The notes under the pieces were generated by a model. It was not told where the DNA came from. It worked only from the letters and a program-made list of their open reading frames with translations, and made no database searches. DNA of 64,000 nucleotides. Origin: an uncultured Opitutales bacterium (GTDB lineage Bacteria > Verrucomicrobiota > Verrucomicrobiia > Opitutales > Intestinicryptomonadaceae). This document shows, one piece after another, positions 8,671 to 16,878 of the stretch. The position numbers and the translations under genes are program-made. Every line of letters begins with the position of its first letter. The stretch's first letter is position 1. The DNA lies in contig URJY01000003.1 of assembly GCA_900548275.1 (NCBI GenBank), positions 62,001 through 126,000 of the forward strand, in the 5' to 3' direction.

Positions 8671-10023
8671 ATGCTTTACACCGATTTGAATTCCGAAATC
8701 GATGTCGGCTCGAGCGGGCATTTGCTCGAGTTGGGCGGTTTCAAAATCTTGGTCGATTGCGGGCTGCACCCCAAATATATGGGGCTTGCCGCTTTGCCGA
8801 AGCTTTCCAAAATTACTCCCGAGACCCTCGATTTTATCGCGATAACGCACACGCATCTCGACCACTGCGGCGCGCTTCCCGTGGTTATGCGCACGCAGAA
8901 TCACGCGCACATTCTCGTCGCCGACGAGAGTGCCGATTTGCTTCCGCGCATGCTTCGCAATTCGCGTTCGGTTATGGCCAAGCAGCGCGAGGAGTTCGAC
9001 ATTAAAGAGTATCCGCTTTTCGATTCGTCCGAAATCGACGAGGTTCGCCGCCGCCTTATGCCGATGGCGTTCCATCACGAGAAGTGTTTCGAAATCGACG
9101 GCGGTCGGATAGGCATAACTTTCACTCCCGCGGGGCACATCCCGGGGGCGGCGTCGGTTATGTTCGAGTATAAAAAGCAGCGCGTTTTGTTCTCGGGCGA
9201 CATCTCGTTTCATTCAACGGGCATACTGAAGGGTGCCGTTCCGCCGGAGGGCAAGGTTGACACGCTTGTCGTAGAGACCACGCGCGGTTCGTATTCGCGC
9301 CCCGCGGGGGTTACGTACGATTCCGAGGTCGACAGGCTCGTTTCGTCGATGGCGAACGTTTTGATGGGCGGCGGCAGCGTACTGATTCCCGCCTTTGCGC
9401 TCGGTAGAATGCAGGAGATTATTTTCATAATCCAACGGGCGAAGCAGCGCAAACAGATTCCCGACGTGCCCGTTTTTGCCGGCGGACTCGGGCTTGACAT
9501 CGCCGAGTATTTTATAAAGGGTGCGAAGAGGTCGTCCACGTTTTCGTTCGGCAAGCAGCATATGGATGGGGTAAAGCCGCTCCGCGCCGAGATTGTTGCG
9601 GGGAAGGATTTCGAGACGCAGGGAATTTACGTTTTGGGCAGCGGGATGATGGTGGAGCACACGCCGAGCTATCTTGCCGCCGCCGCGATGATGGACAACC
9701 GCGCCAACGCAATTTTCTTCGTGGGGTATGCCGACGACGACACGCCCGCAAAGCGGCTTCAGCGCGCGGCGTACGGCGACCAGTTTGCTTTCCCCGACCT
9801 GTTCTTCGTCGGAACGGTGAACTGCCGCGTCGACAAGTTCGACCTTACTTCGCACGCCGACCGCGAGGAGATTTTGGAGTTCATTATGCGCAAGGATCCG
9901 CGCTGCGTTGTACTCACGCATGGCAGTATGGAGTCGCGCGAGTGGTTTATGGACGAGATTATCGACCGCTCGCCGAAGACCGCCGTAATCATCCCCGAAC
10001 CGTCCGAATCCGTCGAGCTTTAG
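8671..10023 (+). CDS. MBL-fold beta-CASP RNA exonuclease-like protein
   Basis: A 450-residue metallo-beta-lactamase protein of the RNA-processing (YSH1/CPSF73-like) group. Seen are the metal motif HTHLDHCG near residue 70, GDISFHSTG, a beta-CASP insert with ALGRMQEI, and a C-terminal VVLTHGSMESREWF. The start is ATG 8671 because GGAGG lies at 8661-8665; an ATG at 8650 in the same frame lies inside thiS and lacks a site. It probably acts on RNA in the cytoplasm. The link with thiS looks like operon packing rather than function. Confidence 0.85.
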   Translation: MLYTDLNSEIDVGSSGHLLELGGFKILVDCGLHPKYMGLAALPKLSKITPETLDFIAITHTHLDHCGALPVVMRTQNHAHILVADESADLLPRMLRNSRSVMAKQREEFDIKEYPLFDSSEIDEVRRRLMPMAFHHEKCFEIDGGRIGITFTPAGHIPGAASVMFEYKKQRVLFSGDISFHSTGILKGAVPPEGKVDTLVVETTRGSYSRPAGVTYDSEVDRLVSSMANVLMGGGSVLIPAFALGRMQEIIFIIQRAKQRKQIPDVPVFAGGLGLDIAEYFIKGAKRSSTFSFGKQHMDGVKPLRAEIVAGKDFETQGIYVLGSGMMVEHTPSYLAAAAMMDNRANAIFFVGYADDDTPAKRLQRAAYGDQFAFPDLFFVGTVNCRVDKFDLTSHADREEILEFIMRKDPRCVVLTHGSMESREWFMDEIIDRSPKTAVIIPEPSESVEL

Positions 10024-10034
10024 CGGGGTGGGGC

Positions 10035-10052
10035 GTTTTTTTGCAAAAAAAC
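10035..10052. repeat. Perfect 18-bp A/T palindrome
   Basis: GTTTTTTTGCAAAAAAAC is its own reverse complement and sits 12 bases after the beta-CASP stop. It could be a weak terminator or a DNA-bending site. No GC stem is present. Confidence 0.4.
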
Positions 10053-10063
10053 AGCGAATCTTC

Positions 10064-10094
10064 TTGACGAATTTCCGAAAAATGTAAGTATACA
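10064..10094 (+). promoter_or_regulatory. Probable promoter of tRNA-Gly
   Basis: TTGACG at 10064-10069 is followed by TATACA at 10089-10094 (19-base spacing; the overlapping AAGTAT gives a shorter one). It lies 15 bases ahead of the tRNA. Confidence 0.5.
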
Positions 10095-10109
10095 GGACTT
10101 TAATTTTAC

Positions 10110-10183
10110 GCGGGCATAGTTTAGTGGTAAAACCCCAGTCTTCCAAACTGGTGATGTCGGTCCGATTCCGTCTGCCCGCACCA
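10110..10183 (+). tRNA. tRNA-Gly (anticodon TCC)
   Basis: Acceptor GCGGGCA/TGCCCGC, anticodon stem CCAGT/ACTGG with loop CTTCCAA (anticodon TCC), T-arm GTCCGATTCCG, and an encoded CCA at 10181-10183. Confidence 0.95.
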
Positions 10184-10214
10184 TTTATTCGTTCATCTAA
10201 AGTCAGGATTTATC

Positions 10215-11093
10215 GTGAGTACTCCTCTTTTAATGTTAGGTCTGCCCAAGGGCAGCTTGGAAGAATCGACAATCGCGCTTTTCGGCAAGGCGGGTTGGAA
10301 AATCACAAAGAGCTCGCGCTCCTACAAGCCCTCTATCGACGACCCCGAACTCGACGGACGCTTTGTCCGCGCTCAGGAAATCAGCCGCTACGTGGAACAG
10401 GGCTTCTTCGACTGCGGGCTTACGGGCTACGACTGGATTCTCGAAAACAACAGCGATGTCGTGGAAGTCTGCGACCTCATTTACAGCAAGGCTACAGCCC
10501 TCAAATCGCGCTGGGTTCTGTGCGTCAAGGAAGACTCGCCCGTCAAGAGCGTGAAAGACTTGGAAGGCAAGCGCATCGCAACGGAACTTCTGAACGTCAC
10601 CAAGAAGTACCTCGCCGACAACGGCGTTAACGCGGAAGTCGAATTTTCGTGGGGCGCGACGGAAGTCAAAGTTCCCGACTTGGTCGACGCAATCGCCGAC
10701 ATCACCGAAACGGGCTCGTCGCTGCGCGCAAACAACCTGCGCATCGTAGACACAATGCTTTACACTAACACGAAGCTTATCGCAAACAAGGCGGCTTGGG
10801 AAAATCCCGAAAAACGCGCAAAGATTGAGTCAATCGCAATGCTCCTGCAGTCGGCTCTCGACGCGGCGAACAAGGTCGGCTTGAAGATGAACCTGCCCAA
10901 GGCAAACTTGAGCAAGATTATCTCGGCTCTGCCCGCACTCCGCAAGCCCACCGTTTCGCAGCTCTCCGACCCCGCGTGGGTCGCGGTTGAAACGATTGTC
11001 GAGGAAAAGACGGTTCGCGAAATCGTCCCGACCCTCAAGGCAAACGGTGCGGAAGGCATCGTGGAATACCCGCTCAACAAGGTTATCGCATAG
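10215..11093 (+). CDS. hisG: ATP phosphoribosyltransferase, long form
   Basis: First step of histidine synthesis: ATP plus PRPP to phosphoribosyl-ATP. At 292 residues it is the long HisG_L type, with two periplasmic-binding-like catalytic lobes (LGLPKGSLEE at the start, GLTGYDWI, then DAIADITETGSSLRANNLRIVD as the PRPP loop region) and a C-terminal ACT-like regulatory domain from about residue 215. Long HisG is catalytic without HisZ and is usually feedback-inhibited by histidine. The start is GTG with AGGA 6 bases upstream. No other his gene is adjacent, so it appears to stand alone behind tRNA-Gly. Confidence 0.95.
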   Translation: MSTPLLMLGLPKGSLEESTIALFGKAGWKITKSSRSYKPSIDDPELDGRFVRAQEISRYVEQGFFDCGLTGYDWILENNSDVVEVCDLIYSKATALKSRWVLCVKEDSPVKSVKDLEGKRIATELLNVTKKYLADNGVNAEVEFSWGATEVKVPDLVDAIADITETGSSLRANNLRIVDTMLYTNTKLIANKAAWENPEKRAKIESIAMLLQSALDAANKVGLKMNLPKANLSKIISALPALRKPTVSQLSDPAWVAVETIVEEKTVREIVPTLKANGAEGIVEYPLNKVIA

Positions 11094-11138
11094 TTTTTTG
11101 TTGCAAAACAAATAACAGTTCGGCATATTTATACTACT

Positions 11139-11546
11139 ATGAAAAAAATATTGTCCTTGGCTCTTTCAGCTGTCGCACTTTTCATCTGCGCTTGCACGAC
11201 AAATGTCGTAGTCGATTCCGCCGCCCACCCGATGGGCTCATACGACGGAATGACGGGCACATTCAAAGGCAAGCTTTCGGGCGACATCAACACTGCGTTT
11301 AAGGCGACCAATATCGCACTCGAACGCGATATGAAGCTCTTCCGCGTAGGGCAGAAGCCGAAAGACAACGCTTGGTACGTATACGCACGCGCCGAACTCG
11401 ACATTCAGGTTGTGGTTTTCCTCAAGCAACTGCCCAACGACGAAATCGAAGTTAAAATCGAATACGGCGACGGCAACTTGATGAAGAGCCAACAAATCTT
11501 CAACGCAATAGCCAAGAACGTAAGAGCGTTCGAACGCTCCAGATAA
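11139..11546 (+). CDS. DUF3568-like lipoprotein
   Basis: A 135-residue secreted lipoprotein: signal peptide 1-18 with lipobox FICAC, Cys19 as the probable lipidated residue. The mature part (GTFKGKLSGDINTAFKATN then strands around VVVFLKQL and VKIEYGDG) resembles DUF3568, a small alpha/beta family with no known role. The call is a recalled similarity. It stands alone, closed by a strong terminator 38 bases downstream. Confidence 0.65.
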   Translation: MKKILSLALSAVALFICACTTNVVVDSAAHPMGSYDGMTGTFKGKLSGDINTAFKATNIALERDMKLFRVGQKPKDNAWYVYARAELDIQVVVFLKQLPNDEIEVKIEYGDGNLMKSQQIFNAIAKNVRAFERSR

Positions 11547-11584
11547 CGGAGCAAAGCTATAAGATATACAAAACTTGATATTTT

Positions 11585-11611
11585 GGCGCGACAACAGTCG
11601 CGCCTTTTTTT
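11585..11611 (+). terminator. Intrinsic terminator
   Basis: GGCGCGAC, loop AACA, then GTCGCGCC and eight T. The stem sequence recurs as the perfect palindromes in the repeat block that follows. Confidence 0.85.
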
Positions 11612-11653
11612 GTGCACTATTTGCCGCCAATTTCGGTGTTTCGGAAGAAGTCA

Positions 11654-12228
11654 AAATAAGTTCGAAAAAACAAAGCGATTACGAAGCAACGCGAGCCTAA
11701 AAACAAAAAGTGGTAATTATAGTCGCTGCGAAGCATAACTAAAATTGACAAATGAAAACAAGAGAAACAGAGGTGTTTCAGAGGTTTCGGAGCAACCGAA
11801 ATAAGTTCCGAAAAAACAAAGCGATTGCGAAGCAACGCGAGCCTGCAGGCTGGAGCCTGCACGCCATTGCGGGGGCGTTGCCCCCGAGTGGGCATTTTGC
11901 TTCGCAAAATAACCGCCCACATTCCCCCTCCGAACTTCATTTGCTTCATCGAACAAGTACAGTTAGTTGGTTTCGGCAACCAACAAAATAAGTTCAAATC
12001 AACAAAGCGATTGAGCGGCGAAACGCCGCTCAATGCGAACTTATACAGAAAAGGCGCGACTATAGTCGCGCCAAAGCATCACTAAAATATGAGAGAGAAA
12101 ACAAGAGAAACAGAGGTGTTTCAGAGGTTTCGGAGTAAACAAAATAAGTTCGAAAAAACAAAGCGATTGCGAAGCAACGCGAACTTATAAACAAAAAGGC
12201 GCGACTATAGTCGCGCCGAAGCATCACA
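11654..12228. repeat. Block of dispersed palindromic intergenic repeats (about three modules)
   Basis: A 45-bp core (AATAAGTTCGAAAAAACAAA, then GCGATTGCGAAGCAACGCGA) recurs at about 11654-11698, 11799-11844 and 12142-12186, and in a split form at 11985-12043. A second element (ACAAGAGAAACAGAGGTGTT, then TCAGAGGTTTCGGAG) occurs at 11757-11792 and 12100-12135. A third, the perfect palindrome GGCGCGACTATAGTCGCGCC, is at 12053-12072 and 12198-12217, with a decayed copy near 11707-11738. The middle module carries an insert of nested hairpins, including CGGGGGCGTTGCCCCCG, ATTTTGCTTCGCAAAAT, GTTGGTTTCGGCAACCAAC and an ATTGAGCGGC stem. No gene is present. The block resembles REP/BIME or MITE-like elements. 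Confidence 0.75.
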
Positions 12229-12239
12229 GATATAAAAAA

Positions 12240-12323
12240 TGCTCGGGAGGAGATTTGAACTCCTACGTCCTTTCGGACACCGGCGCCTAAAGCCGATGCG
12301 TCTACCTATTTCGCCACCCGAGC
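12240..12323 (-). tRNA. tRNA-Leu (anticodon TAG)
   Basis: The minus strand gives acceptor GCTCGGG/CCCGAGC, anticodon stem TCGGC/GCCGG with loop TTTAGGC (anticodon TAG), a long class II variable arm (GTGTCCGAAAGGACGT) and T-arm GAGTTCAAATCTC. Unlike the other two tRNAs here, CCA is not encoded. Confidence 0.95.
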
Positions 12324-12335
12324 GGTTAAATAAAG

Positions 12336-13115
12336 TTAGCAGTCTACGTCAATGGGCATATGCTGGGCACTGCAACCCGCATCGACAACAATACGCTCAC
12401 CGGCAATGTTCTTGGAGGCATCGGAAGCGAGGAACGCAACAGCCTGCGCAATGTCGTCGGCAGTGGCTTCCTTGCCAATGGGAGTGTTCAGACGGCGACG
12501 CTTCATAACGGCTTCGTCAAGCTTGTCCCAACGGTCGGTGTAAATGTAGCCGGGGGCAACCTCATTTACGCGAATGCCCTTGGGCCCGAGATCGACAGCC
12601 ATCGAACGCGTGAGGGCGTCAATACCGCCCTTGCTTGAGACATACGCCGTGCGGTTGCGTATCGCACGCATCGAAACATTCGACCCGAGATTTACAATAA
12701 CGCCGCGCGAGGGCTGCTTGAGCATCATCCTGACCGCCTGCTGAGAGACTTGGAACGTGCCGAGCATATTGGTCTTGAGAACAGTGAGGAAGTAGTCGGG
12801 ATCCATATCCTCAAAAGCGGGACCGATACCCTGATTGCAGGCATTGTTTACGAGAATGTCAATGCGACCGAACTTTTCGGCAATGACCGCAAACATATGC
12901 TTTACCTGCTCGAGATTCGAGATGTCGCAGGGGATTTCGACAAAGCCGTCAAGCCCCATATCGCGGAGGAACTTGCCGCCCTGCGCCGTGCTTTTTTCGG
13001 TCGAGCCGCAGATGCAAACCTTTGCGCCTTCCCTGATAAAGAGCGCGGCAATGCCGACACCCGTGTTTCTGCTCGCACCGGTTACGAGCACAACTTTATT
13101 TTCAAAACGTTTCAT
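12336..13115 (-). CDS. Short-chain dehydrogenase/reductase
   Basis: Classical SDR of 259 residues that oxidises or reduces an alcohol/ketone with NAD(P)H. The Rossmann glycine motif is TGASRNTG (12-19), NNAC lies near 90, and catalytic residues are Ser145, Tyr158 and Lys162 (YVSSK). It is close in pattern to glucose dehydrogenase/FabG-type enzymes, but the substrate cannot be read from sequence. It lies directly upstream of tRNA-Leu on the same strand, and separate from the pdxH operon by about 100 bases. Confidence 0.85.
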   Translation of the reverse strand: MKRFENKVVLVTGASRNTGVGIAALFIREGAKVCICGSTEKSTAQGGKFLRDMGLDGFVEIPCDISNLEQVKHMFAVIAEKFGRIDILVNNACNQGIGPAFEDMDPDYFLTVLKTNMLGTFQVSQQAVRMMLKQPSRGVIVNLGSNVSMRAIRNRTAYVSSKGGIDALTRSMAVDLGPKGIRVNEVAPGYIYTDRWDKLDEAVMKRRRLNTPIGKEATADDIAQAVAFLASDASKNIAGERIVVDAGCSAQHMPIDVDC

Positions 13116-13214
13116 AATGTGTGTAGGTTTTTGTAAAAATTGCGGATAAAGGTATATTTTGCTTCCGATTCTGCAAGCAATAATCGCACACGGGACGAAT
13201 ATTTTCGCGCGAAG

Positions 13215-13850
13215 CTACGGCGCAAGCCTCGAGATTTCCCACCCGCCGTCCTTGGGGGAATAGGCGAAACGGTCGTGAAGCCGATTTTCGCGCCCCTGCC
13301 AAAACTCGAAATAGTTCGGGACAATCCTGAACCCGCCCCAGAAGTCGGGCAGGGGGATTTTCCCGTCGGCGAACTTGCGCTTCATCTTGTCGAACTGCAT
13401 TTCGAGAAGCGAACGCGACGTTATGATGCTGCTCTGGTGCGACACCCACGCACCGAGCCTGCTGCCGAACGGACGCGAAAGAAAATAGCGGAGCGATTCG
13501 GCAGTCGAGACCTTTTCCGCCGTGCCGTTTATGCGCAGCTGACGCTCGAGGTCGAGCCATACAAAGAGCGCGGAAACCTTGTTGTTGCCCTCGATGTCGT
13601 GCGCCTTTTGACTGTGGTAGTTGGTGTAGAAAACGAAGCCGTTTTCGTCCCACGACTTCAGAAGCACGACGCGCGAAGTGGGCGCACCGTCGGGCGATAC
13701 GGTCGAAACGACCATCGCATTCGGCTCTTTGACCTTGCATTCGACGGCGTGGTCGAACCACTTTTCGAACTGTTTGAACGGGTTGTCGTCGAGGTCGGAA
13801 CGCTCAAGCCCGCCCTTGAGATATTCGTTTCTGAATTGAAAAATGTCCAT
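13215..13850 (-). CDS. pdxH: Pyridoxamine 5'-phosphate oxidase
   Basis: FMN enzyme making pyridoxal 5'-phosphate from PNP or PMP. At 211 residues it has the usual length. Seen are the N-terminal FRNEYLKGGL segment, PTSRVVLLKSWDENGFVFYTN (FMN site), the RQLRINGTAEKV strand, GAWVSHQSS, WGGFRIVP and a C-terminal RLAP close to the family's RL.P end. The start abuts the yihY stop with no gap, so it is the last gene of the minus-strand run. Confidence 0.95.
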   Translation of the reverse strand: MDIFQFRNEYLKGGLERSDLDDNPFKQFEKWFDHAVECKVKEPNAMVVSTVSPDGAPTSRVVLLKSWDENGFVFYTNYHSQKAHDIEGNNKVSALFVWLDLERQLRINGTAEKVSTAESLRYFLSRPFGSRLGAWVSHQSSIITSRSLLEMQFDKMKRKFADGKIPLPDFWGGFRIVPNYFEFWQGRENRLHDRFAYSPKDGGWEISRLAP

Positions 13851-15251
13851 TTACGATAGAATTTGTTTGAGGTTTTTCGAGCCGTTTTCGGAGTCGGAAA
13901 ATTTGGCATAGGCGTTGAGCACCGTGCATACGGAATCCTCGCGCGAACAGATGTGCCGCACGATGTCGTCGTCGCCGTCGTTCGTGCTGAGTTTCGCAAA
14001 GAACGCGGCGACACTGACGCTTTCGGGGTCGATGACGGGCTTGAAATAGGTGTTGTCGCCGCCGTCGTCGAATTTCACGGCACAGACAAAATCCTTTTCG
14101 ACAAGCCACTCGACACTGGCAAGCACCGCAGACTTCGGCATTTTGAGGGCGGACAGCAGATGTTCGATTGTCGGCGCGTGCGGCTTGTCGGCGTAAAAAT
14201 CCTTCTCGATTTCGGCGAAAGCGGCGAGGGCACAGAGCTTGCGGGCGCGGTCGCCCATCTTGTTCCACGCGTCGTCGTCGGAGAGGAAATCGACGTACTG
14301 GACTGAATAGGTTATCAGACAGCCGATTAGAATCATCGTCCAGAAAATGTAGAGGCTGAACATCGCCACGGCTACAATCGCCAAGTACCCGTAGAAATTC
14401 TGCTGCTTCGCAATGTAGCTTATATAGAGGAACGACCCCTTGTTGTTGAGCAGAAGCAGCCCCACCGTCACCAACGCGCCGACGAACGCGGGCTTCCACG
14501 CAACGCGCGTCGGCGGAATGAATTTGTAGAACGCGGCAAGCACGCACGCGATAATCGCAAGCCCGAGCGCATAGGTTATTGTCGATGCGATTCCGCCCAT
14601 ATATTGGGCAACAAACGGGATGTCGCCCAAAAATTTCGGCATCTGCGAAGTCGTGAAAAAGGTCATCGCGAAAATCATTCCGACCGATCCGAAAAATATC
14701 ATCGAGAAATAGAAAACGATGCGGTTTATCCAATTTCGCCCCTTTTTGATTCCCCAAATGAAATTGAATGCGTTCTCCATATTCACGCAAAGCAGAAGAC
14801 AGGTGCCGAGCATTGCGAAAAGCCCGATTGTGCCCGCCTTTGCGCCCGCGTTGGAAATGTTGTCGATGAACGCGACAATCTCGGGGTTGATTCCCGCCGA
14901 CTGCCCGTCCGCGCCGTTCTGGATTTGGTTGAAGGCGGGCATGACAAACGTCGCAGCGTCCATTATTTTTTCGTAGACCACCTGCTTGTTGCCGCGGAAG
15001 AACATACCCGCAAACATAAGCACGATTGCAAGAAGCGGCCCGATTGCAAGGAGCGTGGCATACGAAAGCGACGACGCCTGCACGAGCACGCGCTTGCCGA
15101 AAATTCCGCCGACCGTGTTTATGAACACGCGCAGAAAGGCGACCGCCTTGCCTTTGATTCCCATTGCGGCGATGTCGCGCTCCCAAATGGTCTTCGTCGC
15201 GAAACGTCTGATTCTTGCGAATAGTTCGAGTTTTTCCTGAGGTGTCTGCAT
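13851..15251 (-). CDS. YihY/UPF0761 family inner-membrane protein
   Basis: A 466-residue YihY (formerly RNase BN/BrkB) membrane protein. Six hydrophobic segments lie between residues about 45 and 290. The family-typical ASSLSYATLLAIGPLLAIV and a WIKK..NRIV-like turn are visible. The C-terminal 170 residues look cytosolic and winged-helix-like (HLLSALKMPKSAVLASVEWL). Function is unknown; older claims of RNase or toxin activity are not well supported for the family. It sits between a small membrane protein (10-base gap) and pdxH. Confidence 0.85.
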   Translation of the reverse strand: MQTPQEKLELFARIRRFATKTIWERDIAAMGIKGKAVAFLRVFINTVGGIFGKRVLVQASSLSYATLLAIGPLLAIVLMFAGMFFRGNKQVVYEKIMDAATFVMPAFNQIQNGADGQSAGINPEIVAFIDNISNAGAKAGTIGLFAMLGTCLLLCVNMENAFNFIWGIKKGRNWINRIVFYFSMIFFGSVGMIFAMTFFTTSQMPKFLGDIPFVAQYMGGIASTITYALGLAIIACVLAAFYKFIPPTRVAWKPAFVGALVTVGLLLLNNKGSFLYISYIAKQQNFYGYLAIVAVAMFSLYIFWTMILIGCLITYSVQYVDFLSDDDAWNKMGDRARKLCALAAFAEIEKDFYADKPHAPTIEHLLSALKMPKSAVLASVEWLVEKDFVCAVKFDDGGDNTYFKPVIDPESVSVAAFFAKLSTNDGDDDIVRHICSREDSVCTVLNAYAKFSDSENGSKNLKQILS

Positions 15252-15261
15252 CTTGTAATTT

Positions 15262-15591
15262 CTATAAAATTATTTTTGCGGCAAGCCCGAGCAAAGCCGA
15301 AAACGCCGCCGCCGTCGTGAACGTCGCGCCGCCGAGCGAATAGTGCGCGTAGAGGAAAAATCCCGCAAAGGCGAAGCCCTTGAATACGAGGAAATTCGAC
15401 GGACGCATTTTCGCCGCGAACCCGATTGCCGCGAGCACGTCGAGCACCGCCGAAACTTTCGCCGCAACCGCCGTTGCGCCCGCGCCGAAATCGAGGCAGA
15501 GCAGGGCAGCCGCCTCCGCGAGCAGAGCTGCCGCGAACAGGAAATCCGCAACACACCGAGCTTTTGCCTTGCCGTTTTTTCCCGCGCTCAT
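15262..15591 (-). CDS. Small three-helix membrane protein, unknown function
   Basis: 109 residues, almost all hydrophobic, with three or four membrane segments (about 13-35, 38-60, 65-82 and 86-108) and a short Lys/Arg-rich N-terminus. I do not recognise a family. It overlaps the nadK stop by ATGA, and yihY follows closely, so expression is probably coupled to both. High Ala content makes frame assignment less certain, but the overlap pattern supports a real gene. Confidence 0.6.
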   Translation of the reverse strand: MSAGKNGKAKARCVADFLFAAALLAEAAALLCLDFGAGATAVAAKVSAVLDVLAAIGFAAKMRPSNFLVFKGFAFAGFFLYAHYSLGGATFTTAAAFSALLGLAAKIIL

Positions 15592-16421
15592 CGTTCGTAT
15601 CTGCGCGGGTCTTCAGCCCAGCCGAGTTTGTTTCTGAGGATTGCGAAGTGCGAGTGCCCGCGCAGGCGCACGAATTTCAGCGCATTCGGAGGCATCGAAA
15701 TTTCGACTTCCGAGCCTTTCGTGAGCGTCGCCACTTTTTTGCCGTCGGCAATGAGCGCGCTCTCGCCGCTGACGCATTCAATCTTGATTTGCGCGCCGTA
15801 GTCGTAGACAAGACTGCGGTTCGAAAGGGTGTGCGGGCATATCGGGGTCATCACGAACACGCGTCCCTTGGGGTGGATTATCGGACCTCCCGCGGAGAGA
15901 TTGTAGGCGGTCGAACCTGTGGGGGTCGAGAAAATCAGCCCGTCGCCCGCGTAGGTCGCGATGAATTCCTTGTCGGCGGAAATCGAAAACTTCGATATTC
16001 CGTCGAGCCTTACGTCCTTGAATACGAGGTCGTTGAGCGCGGGGTAGCGTTTGCCCATATAGGTTGCCTCGAGCAGCGCGCGCTCGAGCACCCGCCGCTG
16101 CCCGCGCACGAGCGACAGAAATTCGTTTTCCGAAATTTCGTCGGTGTACGTCGCAAGAAACCCGAGCTTGCCGAGGTTGATTCCGAACACGGGCAGGTCG
16201 AAGCGCGCGAGTGCGGGCACGCACGAAAGAATAGTGCCGTCGCCGCCGATTACGCAACAGATATCCTTGTCTTTGAACGCGCTTTCGGGCACGGGGAAGT
16301 CGGCGCGGATTTCGTATTCTATGCCGTTTGCCGCCGCGAGTTTCGACAGCTTTTCCGCAATGACATCCGCCGACTGCTTTGTCTTGTTTACAACGAAAAG
16401 GATTTTCTTATTTTCATCCAC
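15588..16421 (-). CDS. nadK: NAD kinase
   Basis: ATP-dependent phosphorylation of NAD to NADP. 277 residues. The diagnostic GGDGT is at 59-63, followed by FGINLGKLGFLA, the NDLVF segment, and the GDGLIFSTPTGSTAYNLSAG box with GGPI, all canonical. It sits 43 bases downstream of the GYF gene of the GTPase system on the same strand, so it may be co-transcribed with it. Confidence 0.97.
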   Translation of the reverse strand: MDENKKILFVVNKTKQSADVIAEKLSKLAAANGIEYEIRADFPVPESAFKDKDICCVIGGDGTILSCVPALARFDLPVFGINLGKLGFLATYTDEISENEFLSLVRGQRRVLERALLEATYMGKRYPALNDLVFKDVRLDGISKFSISADKEFIATYAGDGLIFSTPTGSTAYNLSAGGPIIHPKGRVFVMTPICPHTLSNRSLVYDYGAQIKIECVSGESALIADGKKVATLTKGSEVEISMPPNALKFVRLRGHSHFAILRNKLGWAEDPRRYER

Positions 16422-16464
16422 GATATTAAAAAACTACAACCCGCGCATTTTGGCAACCGAAATT

Positions 16465-16872
16465 TCAGCCCTCCAGAGTCGGATATAAAATGTCGAAAAA
16501 AAGGATTCCCAGAAGCGCGAACGCCGCCGACAGCGCGACCGACAAAACCGCGGACTTCTTCGCGCCCGCCGCCCACAGATACACCGCGACCGCCGCGGAC
16601 GCCGCGGAAACCCACGGCGACAGAAACGCAAGCCCCGCGACCGCGTACGAAGCGAGCGCGAGTATGTCGGAGGGCGCGTTTGCCGTCCGCGCGTCGGATT
16701 GCTCGAGTTCGTCCAAATCGACATCCTTCAGCGGAACGAACGCCGAATCTTTCGTGCCGATTTTGTGGAGCAGCCCGATTCTGCCGCGCGCGAGCATATC
16801 CCTGATTTCGGCAATCGAATAGGGCCCGCTCTCCGCGCCTTTCCACTCCAAGAGATAGATTTTTTTGTCCAT
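16465..16872 (-). CDS. GYF_2-domain membrane protein
   Basis: 135 residues. The N-terminal 55 residues are a GYF_2 (DUF4339) domain: YLLEWKG, ESGPYSIAEIRDMLARGRI, then a G-x-KDSAFVPL strand. GYF domains bind proline-rich peptides. Two membrane helices follow (about 70-100 and 108-130). It is the fourth gene of a tight minus-strand cluster, 6 bases after the coiled-coil gene. I infer that it anchors or recruits the other components at the membrane. Confidence 0.8.
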   Translation of the reverse strand: MDKKIYLLEWKGAESGPYSIAEIRDMLARGRIGLLHKIGTKDSAFVPLKDVDLDELEQSDARTANAPSDILALASYAVAGLAFLSPWVSAASAAVAVYLWAAGAKKSAVLSVALSAAFALLGILFFDILYPTLEG

Positions 16873-16878
16873 CGGAAC

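Noticed and set aside
13804..15186. A 460-codon minus-strand frame in another register of yihY
   Set aside because: Arg-rich shadow; the YihY frame has six proper membrane helices and abuts pdxH exactly.
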